This document shows positions 45,401 to 56,800 of a stretch of 64,000 nt of DNA, piece after piece. The number at the start of each line of letters is the position of its first letter. Within the stretch, counting starts at the first letter, position 1. Made by a program: the position numbers and the translations under genes. Origin of the DNA: Acanthamoeba castellanii str. Neff (Eukaryota > Discosea > Longamoebia > Acanthamoebidae); NCBI RefSeq assembly GCF_000313135.1, contig NW_004457532.1:235155-299154 (forward strand), given 5' to 3'. The notes beneath the pieces are model-generated. The model had not been told where the DNA came from and did no database searches. It worked only from the letters and a program-made list of their open reading frames with translations.

Positions 45401-48400
45401 AGAGTATTGTCCTCGACGCGAAGGTCCTTGTCGATGTGCGTGTTTCCGTAGATCCATACATTGTCGCTCAGCGACGCCGTGCCGGTTACGGCAAGGTGGC
45501 CATCAACGAAAGCGTTACCGGTCACTTCGAGATCGCCTTGCACAGCAGCGTTGCGTCCGATGTAGGCGTCTCGGGCAACAGACAGATCGTTACCGGCGGA
45601 CACATCGCCAAGAAGTGCGGACTCGGCGGCTACCGAAAGGACACCAGCGACGTGAGCGTTGGAGGCCGCGACAAAGTCGCCAGATACAGTGGCCGCGCCA
45701 CCGACGAAGAGAGTCTCGCCGAGGCTGGTGGCCTTCTCCACGAACAGGTCGCCGTCCGTGTGCACGTCCCCGCGCACCGACAGCTCGCCCTCGACCAACA
45801 CGTCGGCGCGGGCCGTGACCTGCTGCGTCAAGGTCGAGGCTCCGTCCACCACGAGGCCGCCCTGAAGCGACGTGTGACCGCCGACCAAGGCATCCGTGTC
45901 GACGCGCACGTCGCCCTTGATCCATGCGTCCTGCTCCACCACGGCATTGCGCTCGACGGAGAGATCGTAATCGACCCACAGAGTGCCTGTGACTGCAGCG
46001 TCGTCGGTAACGTAGAGATATTGGTGCAGCGTGGTCTCGCCCTGCACGTCCAGGTGCGATCCGAGGCTCGTCTCGCCGCCGACGAAGAGGGTCTCGCCGA
46101 GGCTGGTGGCCTTCTCCACGAACAGGTCGCCGTCCGTGTGCACGTCCCCGCGCACCGACAGCTCCGAATCGAGAAGCGCGTCTCCGCCGACGAAAAGCTC
46201 GCTGTTGAGCGAGGCAACGCCGTCCACGACGATGCGTGACCGCATCAGAGCATCGCCTTCGACTGAGAGCGTGGCGCCGACCCACACAGTGCTGTCGGCA
46301 TAGACGGCGCCGACAAGCGACGACTCCCCGTTGACGAAGAGGTTCACCTCCACCACGGCATCCTTGCCGACAACCAGGTGCTCGGTGACGGTGGCGGCAG
46401 CGTTGACGAGCAGGTCGCTCTGGAGCGTGGTCTCACCGACGACGAAGAGAGTCTCGCCGAGGCTGGTGGCCTTCTCCACGAACAGGTCGCCGTCCGTGCG
46501 CACGTCCCCGCGCACCGACGCAAGACCCGACACGGCGAGGTTCTCGCCCACGGCAACGCTGCCGCTCACGTCCACGTTGGCGCCCACCGTCACGTCCTCG
46601 GCGAACGAGGACAGACCGTCGACGTAAAGACCGTCGCGCAGCTCGGTGAACTTGTCCACCTTGAGCTCGCCGCCGACGAGCACGTCCGACAGCGCGCGCA
46701 CGATGCCCTCGACGGTGGCCGTCTTGGTCACGGTGAGCGACTGCGAGATCTCGACGTTGGCATCCACGAACACGTCGTCCAGGAGCGTGGTCTCGCCCAC
46801 GACGAGAAGAGTCTCGCCGAGGCTGGTGGCCTTCTCCACGAACAGATCGCCGTCGGTGGCAACATTGCCTCGCACGGAGGCGGCGCCGAGAACGGATAGG
46901 TCCGATTTGACGTTGGCGTTCCCACGCATGTATACGTTGTCGTTGAGCGAGGTAACGCCATCAACATGCGTGTTGCCGACCACTGATAGACCAGAACCGA
47001 CCCACACGTTGCTGTCGGCGTACACGGCGCCAACCAGAGAGGTCTCGCCAGCGACGGCCAAGTTGTGCTCCACCTGCGCGCTGTGCGCAACGTTGAGGTC
47101 ATCGGTAATGGAGACCGAGGCCTCCACGCGCAGGTTGCTCTGGAGGGTGGTCTCGCCTACGACGAGAAGTGCAGCGCCGAGGCTGGTGGCCTTCTCCACG
47201 AACAGGTCGAGGTTGATGCGCACATCGCCCTCCACCGACACGAGCCCGCCGAAGTCAGCATCGCCGTCCACATCGAGCTCGCCGTCCACATCGAGGTCGC
47301 CGCTCACGTCCACGTTGGCGCCCACCGTCATGTCCTCGGCGAACGAGGACAGACCACCGACGTAAAGACCGTCGCGCAGCTCGGTGAACTTGTCCACCTT
47401 GAGCTCGCCGCCGACGAGCACGTCCGACAGCGCGCGCACGATGCCCTCGACGGTGGCCGTCTTGGTCACGGTGAGCGACTGCGAGATCTCGACGTTGGCA
47501 TCCACGAACACGTCGTCCAGGAGCGTGGTCTCGCCCACAACGAGAAGAGTCTCGCCGAGGCTGGTGGCCTTCTCCACGAACAGGTCGCCGTCCGTGCGCA
47601 CGTCACCACGAACCGAGGCCGAACCAGAAACGTGCAGTTCCTGCGTGACGTGTGCGAAGCTCAACGAAGCCGTGCCGGAGACGGCGAGGTCGCCTTCGAC
47701 GAGAGCATCGCCGCGGACGCCAAGAGTGCCCACGACTTCGGCGTCGCGGCCGATGTACACATCACGGACGACAGAAAGATCATTCTGAGCCACAAGGTCG
47801 CTGGAGAAAGTAGCCTGGCCGACGACATCCAGGGTGCCCTGGACGGCGGCGTTGGAGCCTGCAAGGAGGTCGCCGCCAACGGTGGTCTCGCCGACGACGA
47901 AGAGGTCCTGACCGAGACTGGTGGCCTTCTCCACGAACAGGTCGCCATCCGTCTGCACGTCCCCGCGCACCGACAGCTCCCCGGTAACCGCTAGCTGCTC
48001 GCGCACGTCGAGGCTGCCATCGACCGCGGCGTTGGCAGTTACGATGACGTGGTCGCTGAAGGTGGAAACACCAGCGACGCGAAGATTGCCGGCGATCTGA
48101 GCTGAACCATCGACGCTGAGTTGGCCGCCCACAAGGACGTCGCTAACGCCGTGCAAGACTCCTTGAACCGTAGCGGCCTTGGTGACGGTAAGCGTCTGGG
48201 TGACTTCAACTGAAGCCGAGACAAGCAGAGTGTCCTCAAGAGTGGTACGGCCGCCGACGATGAGGCTCTGGCCGACGCTGGTGGCAAGCTCCACGAAGAG
48301 CGCTCCGTTGGTGCGCACGTCACCCTCAACCGAGAGGAGACCGCCGAATTCGGCAGCGCCGTCAACGTCGAGGTCGCCGTCCACTTCCACGTTGGCACCC

Positions 48401-51400
48401 ACGGTGACGTCCTCGGCGAACGAGGACAGACCGTCGACGTGGAGGCCACCACGCAGCTCAGCGAACTTGTCCACCTGGAGCTCGCCGCCGACGAGCACGT
48501 CCGACAGCGCGCGCACAGCGGCTTCGAAGGTGGAGGTCTTGGCGATGGTAAGGGTCTGCGAGACCACGACGTTGGCATCCACAAACAGGTCGCCCTGGAG
48601 AGTGGTCTCGCCCACGACGACGAGGTCGACGCCGAGGCTGGTGGACTTCTCCACGAACAGGTCGCCATCCGTATGCACGTTGCCGCGCACCGACAGCTCG
48701 CCGCCCACAACGGCAGACTCGACAACGTGGAGATCATTGCTGACGCGAGCCGATCCATAAACGAAGACGTCGTCGCTAAGCGAGGATACACCGGTCACCG
48801 CAAGGTTACCCTCGACGAGCTGGTTTCCGCTGACTTCGAGATCACCACCGACGTGAGCATCCTTGGTGTGAAGCACGCCATTGACGGAGGCCTCGCCAAG
48901 AAGGTAGGTGGTTCCGACGACTTCGAGTGAGTCAGCAAGAGTGGTCTCGCCGACGACGAGAAGGGCGGCGCCGAGGCTGGTGGCCTTCTCCACGAGGAGC
49001 TCGTCGCCGAAGCGGGCCTGCGATCTAACGGTCAGCTCGCCGGTCACGTCGGCATCCTCACGGACATAGAGGCTCTCGCCAACGCGGACGTCGTTCGCGA
49101 GCGTGGCGACTCTGTCCACGGAGAGTTTGCCTCGGATCTCGACGCTTTCACCGACATGGACGTCCTCGGCAATCCAGGCACTGCGGCCGGCGTAGACGAA
49201 GCCATTGAGCGAGGAGTCGCCACCGACGGACAAGTCCGAAGCCACGTGAGCGCTGTTTGCGTATGCGTCGGAGCCGACGCTGAGCTCGCCAATCACGTGA
49301 GCGGAGCCGCCAACAAGGATTTCTCCTCTTACCTCGGCGTCCTCGTCCACAGTAAGATATCTTCCGACGAAGGCGTCGAGGCTGATGTCGACGCCCTTCA
49401 AAAATTGGGCCTGCTGGTGCACGTCGAGCTCGCCGCCGACGTTGAGGTTGAGGTCCACGTCGACGTTGTTGCCGAACGACGCAGCCGACTGGACGCCGAG
49501 AGTTCCGGTGACCTCGGTGTCGCCGTTGATAAGCACGATGCCGCTGACTTGGACGTTGCCATCGAGAGTCGAAAGGCCGGTGACCGCAAGACCGCTTCCG
49601 CCGACGTTGAGACCGCTGGAGTCGATTTCGCCCTCGACAACGAGGGGTGCGCTAATCCGGACCTGCTCTTCGAAGTGAGCCCCCTGCTTGACGTGGAGGG
49701 AACCCTCGACCTCGGTGGTGGCGTCAGTGCGGCCAAGGTGGGCGGCACCGTGCTGGCTCGCGATGCGGACGACGCCGGCGGCACCGCCATCACCACCATC
49801 GATGAGGACGTCGCCACCCTGGGCGCCAGCACCGCCGTAACCGGCGGCGAAGATGAGGTCTCCACCGCCGTTGACTCCGCTCTGACCGAGGATCGCCGTG
49901 TTGTGCGCCGACGTGGAGGTAGCGTCCGGGCGCGACATGGTGAACGCATGGTCGCCCGACCCGACAATGATCTCAGAGCCGGCGACGACCAAGTTCTCCT
50001 CAACGACAGCGCTGGTGACGGTGACAGAGCCGCCCTCGACGTAAAGCTGACCGCGAATGACCACGTCAGCGTCGGCTTGACCGATTTCGACGCCGCCATT
50101 TCTGGTGGCGATCTTCACTATACCGTTCTCGCCGTTGTCGCTGGAACCGGCGTCGAGGTAGAGATCTCCGCCCCTGTTACCGGGCTGAGCGTCCTGAGCG
50201 CTGAAGTAAGTCGAGTAGGCGGGACCCTCGTCCAACCGAATAGGCCTGGTGGCGTGGAAGGGTGAGGTGGGCGATCCCAGCTCGAGATCTCCGGTGAGCG
50301 CAACGTCGGCCAAGTTGGTGCTGCCGGTCACGGTGACATCTCCGTTGAGAGTCGTAGATCCGCCTTCGTGGCTGACCTCGACAGAGCTGCTCGAGGTACC
50401 GATGTAGACGGCTCCGTTGCTCTCGCTGCCGTGACCACCATCGATCGAGATGGAGCCGCCCAGGGTTGAGCGACGACCGGTGATCTCGGACACGACGATG
50501 GATTCGGCGTTGAGATTGTTCACGTTGACCTCGCTAGCGGGAATGTCAATGGTCGAGTCCTCTCCTCCGAGATGAAGCACGGATGCGGTCTGACCGACGA
50601 AGACCTCGCCCTTGACGGCTCCCTCACCTGCGTTCAGGTACAGGTTACCGCCGGCAGTGAGACCGCTTCCCGCCGCAATGTGAACGTCTCCACCGGCGCC
50701 GCCAGAGTTGGACTGACCCTCGAGCGAAGTCGCGAGTCCGCTACCATCCGGCCGAGAGAAGGTGAACGCCCCCGAGGCGGTACCAAAGGCGACCTCCGAC
50801 GTCGCAAAGCTGGCGCCTCCGGACACGGTGAGGGTCTCGAGCGCGGCCTCGCCCTCAACAGTGAGCCCACTGAGGAGGGCATCTCCGCTGACCTCGAGCT
50901 CGTCGGCGTGGACGAAACCCGCGGTGAGGTTGGCCAGCGAGGCCTCTGAGGCCGAGAGAGTTCCAATTTCGGCGTCCTCCGCGCTTACGCTGGTGACCTC
51001 GGCGTTCCCGACCGTGGCTCTCTCGGCGTAAAGATCGACGATCGACACCGATCCTTCGACGGTGACGACAGCCGCGTTGTCGCCCAGGCGAATCTCGCGA
51101 GCATCAACGACGACCGTCTCGCCGGAGATGACGAAACTGTCTTCGGCTGCTGAGAGCGAGCCCTTGTCGCCCACTACGAGCTCGGAAACCGCGGCTGACT
51201 GCGCAGCCAGGTTGGTGGCCGAGACCAGCTCCGCAGTCACGCTGGCTACGTTGGTCTCGCCGTTTACTGTGATGTCACCCTCGAAAACTGTATCGTTTCC
51301 CTTCACATAGAGTTGGCCATCGACTGTGAAGTCGCCGTGCAGTTCTCCTGATCCATCTGCCTCAAACACTACTTCCGCTCTGTAAGGGGGAATAGATTGA

Positions 51401-51608
51401 CATTGCGTTAGAAATTAAAACCATGATCATTGTGGGATCTAGAGAATTCGAGGATCAAGATCAACTGATGTAGACGGAAGTAGGAGTAGCACGGAGGGGG
51501 AGAGAGAGAGAAAGAGAAAGGGAGTAGCGGAGGAGGATCGAACCCTTGGCCTTTGCTGACACTTACGGAGAGGAGGGCTAGGAAGAGCAGTAAGTAAGCC
51601 CGATTCAT
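30493..51608 (-). CDS. Giant secreted hexad-repeat beta-solenoid protein, about 6,980 residues (frame interrupted by four small indels)
   Basis: Exon 1 is 51608-51544 (MNRAYLLLFLALLSVSVSKG, a signal peptide) with a GTTCGA donor. Exon 2 runs 51379-30493, acceptor TTACAG, phase 2 closing as GlyAlaGlu. Residues about 23-680 are a mixed beta-rich region. Then roughly 500 tandem 12-residue units follow, pattern [LIV]-x-V-x-x-x-[AT]-x-[LV]-x-x-x, interspersed with 18-residue units (for example LSVDWDVIVGRDTSVLGD). All are multiples of six. A C-terminal cap of about 180 non-repeat residues (31010-30493) ends SIDWVLLN. No transmembrane segment and no cysteine in the array are visible. Frame changes occur near 41429 (-1), 38903 (-2), 38628 (-1) and 34192 (+1); each is absent from sister repeats. 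Phage tail fibres and bacterial or viral surface proteins carry similar LTVxGNxT-type repeats. I infer an extracellular fibre or coat protein. No function is established. Confidence 0.85.
31010..49400 (-). repeat. Protein-coding tandem repeat array with higher-order units
   Basis: The array is built of 36-bp units (12 codons) and 54-bp units (18 codons) arranged in larger blocks of about 0.38 to 1.1 kb. Blocks containing GCTGACGTGGAGAGTGCC recur at about 33068, 34208, 36504 and 37620 with near-identical flanks. A 378-bp block (126 codons = nine 12-mers plus one 18-mer) is duplicated in tandem at about 38960-39715. Identity between blocks is highest in the 33-43 kb half and falls towards both ends, where single units still keep the 12-residue rhythm. 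Confidence 0.9.
49400..51379 (-). other. N-terminal region of the giant protein with Gly-Gly-Asp blocks
   Basis: Upstream of the regular array the protein contains three blocks with the pattern FTFSRPD...GQSNSGGAGGDVHIAAG...GGNLYLNAG, GNRGGDLYLDAGSSDNG, and GQSGVNGGGDLIFAAG...GGDVLIDGGDGG. Each is followed by a strand pair ending I-G/L-G. They are longer than 12 residues and spaced roughly 130-150 residues apart. Between them, 6-residue beta periodicity (VSAEDAEIGTLSASEASL) persists. Comparable GGDL-AG segments occur in large surface proteins of bacteria, algae and DNA viruses; that comparison is from memory of motif style, not from a search. Confidence 0.6.
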
Positions 51609-51966
51609 GACTGCTCTTCTTTGTCCACCTTCGTTCGCCAAGTGTAGTTGCTAGCTAGAGGTGCTGCGGCCGTGTGTGAGTAAAACAAGAAGACTACTCG
51701 AGCCGACCGCCCGCGACTTTACGTGTTCCCCTGCCCGCTACGCACCCGAAACGTTTGGGCGGCCAATACCAAAAAATGCTGTTTTTGTTTGTACTTTTAT
51801 ACCAACCGAGGACTCCTATTTGGCCTCAGTCTCTCATTTCTCGCATTCCAGGTGGAATTTCGCAATCCAGCAATAACTTCGGAATTCACACTCTTTTTTA
51901 TCTGGGATTGAATATTCATAATAATCAACATCGACCCAACACGAAAAAGAAGGTCATTGCGAGACA
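51609..51966. promoter_or_regulatory. Divergent promoter region between the giant gene and the sulfurtransferase
   Basis: 358 bp separates the two ATGs. The half nearest the sulfurtransferase is AT-rich (51765-51945), ending in GAATATTCATAATAATC. The half nearest the giant gene is GC-rich. Both promoters should be here. No named element recognised. Confidence 0.45.
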
Positions 51967-53532
51967 ATGATGAGGCGTGGAATCTACTGCGCGGCGTGGG
52001 CGCAGCATCAGGCCCGTCGGTGTCCTTTTGGAAGGGCAGTGCGGACGTTCGCTTCCGAAGCAAACAACTCTCGTGCGTGAGTAATCGCACGCAAATGGCC
52101 ACCACCTAATCGCCTAATCAATCATCACTAGCACAGATGGAGCAGTCGTCTCTACCGAGTGGGTGAGAGCGAATGTGGACAGGATAAAGGTCATCGATGC
52201 GTCCTGGTCCTTGGGCAAGAGAAGCCAACACACTGTTAAACTGCCAGGTACCGCCATTTCTGGTTTCTGTCAGTAATTACTCGGCGATCACGGATCGAAT
52301 TCCTAATCAATCCAGACGCCTAGGCGCAATTTACTTTGACATCGACGAGATCGCCGACAAGAGGACATGGTACGTCCTTGAACATTAGCGCCACGCCGGT
52401 AGTCAGTGCCCTGATACACATGTGGGGGGCGGTAGGCTGCCTCACATGTTGCCCACCACAAGCATGTTTGCAGCAAAAATGGAGGAACTCGGGTAACCCT
52501 CACATCTGGCCTTGTTGTTATACTCGCCCTCGCTCACTGCACATTTTCCCGTTGTTGCAGCATCACCAACGAGGATCAGCTCCTGGTGTACGATGAAAGT
52601 GATGGCCAGTTCGTTGCCAGCGCGCGCGTGTGGTGGACCTTCAGGGTTAAGTATTGCTGCCAGTTGGCACACACAGCTCGCCATCAACGTTGTGTGGTCT
52701 CTCATTCTCCGTCGCTCGACATACAGGTATTCGGGCATAACGACGTTAAGGTCCTGGCCGGCGGATTGAAGAACTGGCCAAAGGGCTTGCAGATCCAGAA
52801 GACGGCTGCGGTACATCTTCCCTCCACAACGTGCACAGAACGTCTGCTCAGCCACCGTCGGCGCTAGGACCCCAAAGAACACGGATTGAAGTTCGCCGTG
52901 CGTAAGGAACCTGCGCTGGTTTGGAGCAAATATGACATGCTCGACAACTTGTCTCCAACGAACAGCGACCAGTCACAGGTAAGGTCCACCTTCACGCCTT
53001 CCTGCTGCGGTCTTGTGTTTAACTCGTGGAAAAATAATTGACGTGCGTGGGGGAGAAGATCGTGGATGCCCGCTCAAGGGAGCGGTTCTACGCTCAGGTG
53101 GATGAACCGCGCGCAGACATCCCTCGCGGCTCCATTCCAGATAGCATGAACGTCCCCTTCGGTAGCCTGTTTCAGACCACTCACAGCGAGCAGGGCGAGC
53201 CTATGCACGTACGTGGCCACAGGCGCTTATTTCCTTCGGCTCTTCGTCCGCCAGCTCACTCAGGCTGCCTACTCAAACACTAGGTTCTCAAGAGCCCGTC
53301 CGAGTTACAACGTATCTTTGAGCAGGCGGGAGTGGATGTCACCAAGAAGGTGGTTGCCTCGTGCGGCAGTGGAGTCACCGCGAGCGTGGTGGCACTTGCC
53401 CTAAACGAGCTCGGACACTCGCGTGCTGCCGTGTACGACGGCTCGTGGACCGAGTGGGCCATCGCCGCCGACACGCCCAAGGTGGTCAAGCGCATCAGCG
53501 CAGCGCAAGCCGCCGCCGCCTTCGCCACGTGA
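51967..53532 (+). CDS. 3-mercaptopyruvate sulfurtransferase (tandem rhodanese domains), mitochondrial
   Basis: Nine exons (51967-52072, 52137-52247, 52324-52369, 52436-52492, 52561-52645, 52727-52810, 52868-52978, 53056-53208, 53284-53532) give 333 residues in a closed frame. The first 30 residues are Arg-rich (MMRRGIYCAAWAQHQARRC), consistent with a mitochondrial presequence. The N-terminal inactive rhodanese domain runs from VVSTEWVRANVDRIKVIDAS through GAIYFDIDEIADK and LLVYDESDGQFVASARVWW to LAGGLKNWP. The C-terminal active domain runs from KIVDARSRERFYAQ to the active loop SCGSGVTAS and YDGSWTEWA. The loop sequence CGSGVTA, rather than CRKGVTA, marks mercaptopyruvate rather than thiosulfate as preferred donor in characterised enzymes. 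It transfers sulfur from 3-mercaptopyruvate in cysteine catabolism. Confidence 0.93.
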
Positions 53533-53842
53533 GCCGTTTCTGTTGCGTGCTGAGGTAAGCAAGGAATTCAAACAAGAACCACGTGCCTTTTTTTTTGGAG
53601 GAGCCCCAAAAAGGGTGTGTCTCTTCTCGCCACAACAAGACTGCGCCCCGCAGCGACACAGGATTTTCGTTAACGTGGTGGAAGGTGGCAGGCCCCCCTG
53701 GCTATGCGAACTGGCGAGAGGCGCCAGCAGACACCCACCACCCGTCTCCATTATTGAGAACAGGCCCGTACGCGCGAGTACCACAATCATCGACGTCAAC
53801 AGCGACATCTACTACTAGTACCGCATCGAGCGGTGAGACTTA
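53533..53842. other. Intergenic region before the RhoGAP gene
   Basis: 310 bp between the sulfurtransferase stop and the first ATG I accept for the RhoGAP. A T-run (53589-53597) follows a short GC-rich segment. There is no coding pattern in any frame that continues into a neighbour. It should hold one 3' end and one promoter. Confidence 0.4.
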
Positions 53843-56800
53843 ATGGACCAAGAAAGCTCCCCTCGAGGAGGTACCTCGCCCCGTACTCGAAGTTCTCCTC
53901 GCGACGATGACCCGAAGTGGCACGCAGAAGCAAGCCGAGGAAAGCACGGCCCTCACCCTCTGCGCCCTGAGCACGAGAGGGAAGTAAAGGCGGTACGCGA
54001 CAGGTCGTCGAGTACGGATAGCCCCAGGATCGCTGGCCAACAGGAGGAAGCCGCCGGCCCGCTGGTGCGAAGGAAACTCTCCGTTGAAACACGCAATCAG
54101 CCTCCGCTCTCGCCACGAGGTGCCTCTGGGGGGGACGACTCCCCCAGCACGAGCCCCCACCTCCTCAAGGAAAAGGTGGCGCAGCTGCAGGTGCGGCGCT
54201 CCTCCTACGGCCCCAGCCACCCTCCCCCCAAGTGGGAGGGACTCGAAGGGGTCAAACTCGAGGATCGCATCAAGGGTCTCTCGGCCTCATTCTCTCCGCT
54301 CTTCCCCCGTGCGTTATCCTCCCGCCCTCCACGCGTCGTGTTGGACTGCAGCCCCCTCTCCCCCTTCTGCCCTAAAGCTCCCCTCCTCCAGAACCGCCAC
54401 ACGCGGTTGAAGAGGCAGGCACCGTCCGTCCCCGCCGGCTAGACCCGAGCAAGCTCTCCGCCTTAGCGACCGTGCTCCCCCAAGGCTCGGACAGTCCCAG
54501 CGCTGGCGTGAGCCACATTGGCCGGCTTCCACCCGGCGCGCCTCCCATCCGCTTTCTGGGCTTCGGCCCCGATGCCCACACCAACCCCGAAGACGCCGCT
54601 GGCGCCGCTGCGGATTTGCTCAAGAACTCGGTGCTGCTCACCATCGACGTCCCGGACTTGGGCACCTCCGTCAAGTTGCGGTTCCGCGTCACCTCGTCCG
54701 TCGACGCCGCCAAGCAGGTTCAACTCTCAGCTGTGGTCCTCACACAAGAAACCTGCACATGCCAAGCGCTCACACGACACGACACGACACGACCAACGAC
54801 ACGACACGAACTTCCACTGCAGGTTTTGCATCGGAAGCTGCTAAAGGACGAGCTTCTCGCAATGGACTTTTGGAACCCCGTCACAGGCACGTCTCTGCGA
54901 CCCGACCGGAACCTGCAGGACTATCTGGTTCAGAACGAGGTGCGGCGCTGTCGTAAGCGACCAACACGCCCCCTTCTTCCTGGGTGCACTCACTCTCGTA
55001 CAGGATCGTCTCGTACTTGCGACCGAGCATTCCCCGTCAGCTGTGCAGACCAAGGTCCGAGTCGAAGTAGAGCCCACACGCCTCGTGGAGACCGTGCTTT
55101 GCTACAAGGAAACAACGGTGCTGGGCCTTATCCAAACCATGAATCGAAAGTACGGTGGACACATTTCTTTTTGTACGCATGCGTCTAACAGTCCTATACA
55201 CTCACTTGTCCTTCAATCATAAAGGGGGGTACCACTGGAACACGTTTCTCTCTATGGCTTGTGGCGAGGGAGAGATGGCCCGTGGCTAGACGAAACGAAG
55301 CTCGTGAGCTCATATGGTCTGGAGCAATCCGTACGTTCGCTAGGGACGGCTTGCAGATGCAACGTGGAAGTCTCTGTCGCCAAGGCTCACTCGTATGTCG
55401 CTGTGCCAACAGGATATACTGGTGCTGAGGAGAAGGTTCGCCGAGCCAACCAAGGAGCCTCCTCCTCCTCCTTCGCACGCCAGTGACCAACTCTCGCAAG
55501 CGCAACAAGACGCAGCGGACAGTACGAGCTCTCCCCCATTCATTGAGTTCCATCCACTAACCGATCTGTTTTGTTCTCTTGCCCAGCCATCAGAAAGCGG
55601 TTCAGAACAACGTCAACGGCGTCGTTTGTGAGGGTGAAAAACTCGCAGGTCAATGTCGACCAGTCGGGCGAGCCTCCTTTTGGTACCGATTCCTAATACC
55701 ACGCAAGTGCTTTTGGTTGGCGAAACATCATCCTGGCCGTGGTGCTCAATTGTCAGATCCGTCCGGGGCGATCATCGTGGTCAAATTTCTATGCAAGAAC
55801 AGCGACTTCATCACCATGCTGCGAGTTGGCACCAGGGACTCTACGGACACTCTCCGCGCTCGCATCAAAAAGAAACTGGACGACGTTCACAACTACGATA
55901 TCTACCTGCCTTCTCTCGCCCGCATGGCTGAGAACACGTGCCTGGAGGACCACCACGTCAAAGAAAGGGTTCGCTTCGCCGCATTGCCCTTTCGTTTCAC
56001 CAGCTTGACGCGGTTATTCCTTGGATGAACGCAGGATCAGCTGGAGCTGCGTAAGAAGTCCGAGCCTGCGGGGCCTAGCCCCGCTGCCGAGACACTGGCA
56101 ATCACCGAGGTTAGGAAGGAGGACGCCACACAGAGCAGGCCGACCAAGAAGAAGTCAGAGGGCGGGAGCTCCATCCGGGTCTTCGGTTCCATGCGAAGAA
56201 AGAAGGAGAGGGCACTCACCGCATCGGCGCCCCCCTTCCACATGACCGCTGCATCCGCCGCAGCCGCCGCCGCATCTCCGCCGCCTACGCCAGCACCTGC
56301 CCCAGTTCCTGCGACGGCGCCCATCATGCCACCCAAGGATGATGACGGGGACAAGCGAAGGAGCAAGATATGGGGCCGGGAGCGAGACCTATTGACTTCG
56401 TTCTTCAAGAACCGGTACCGACCCCACCGCAAGCCATTGCCCCCCCCCACGTGAATGCACTAAGGGTGCGCGCATGACGCGTGCGGATACAGACCGGACA
56501 AAGACGAGCTCGTGGCAAAGAAGATTCTCGTGCACCCGGACGGTTCGGTCGTTCTCGAGGAGGCGGCCATAATGCTCAATGCCGACGTGGTCAGCCGAAC
56601 GATCGAGTGGCTCCGACAGCAAAGAGGTATGCGCTAAACTCCCCCACCACCACCACCACCCACTTTCCTTGCAAACCAAAATCGCAGACTTCTTTGAGCT
56701 GGAGGGGGTCTTTCGAATCTCGGGTGCCTCCACCGCGGTGAAGCAGATATGGAGCAGCTTCCGCGGGCCAGGTACCTCTTCCCCTCTGTGGCCGTGCGTC

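Noticed and set aside
30493..51369. Four separate adjacent genes for the repeat protein
   Set aside because: The breaks are single or double base differences within otherwise identical repeats. Only the rightmost part has a signal peptide and only the leftmost has the cap, so one gene is the simpler reading.
30493..51608. Bacterial or phage contamination as source of the giant gene
   Set aside because: It is flanked at 327-358 bp by normal spliced eukaryotic genes, has its own 5' intron, and shares their base composition. Ancient transfer remains possible, contamination does not fit.
51408..51641. An upstream start giving MANEGG before the signal peptide
   Set aside because: The first codon of that frame is TTG, not ATG. 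The ATG at 51608 gives a standard signal peptide.
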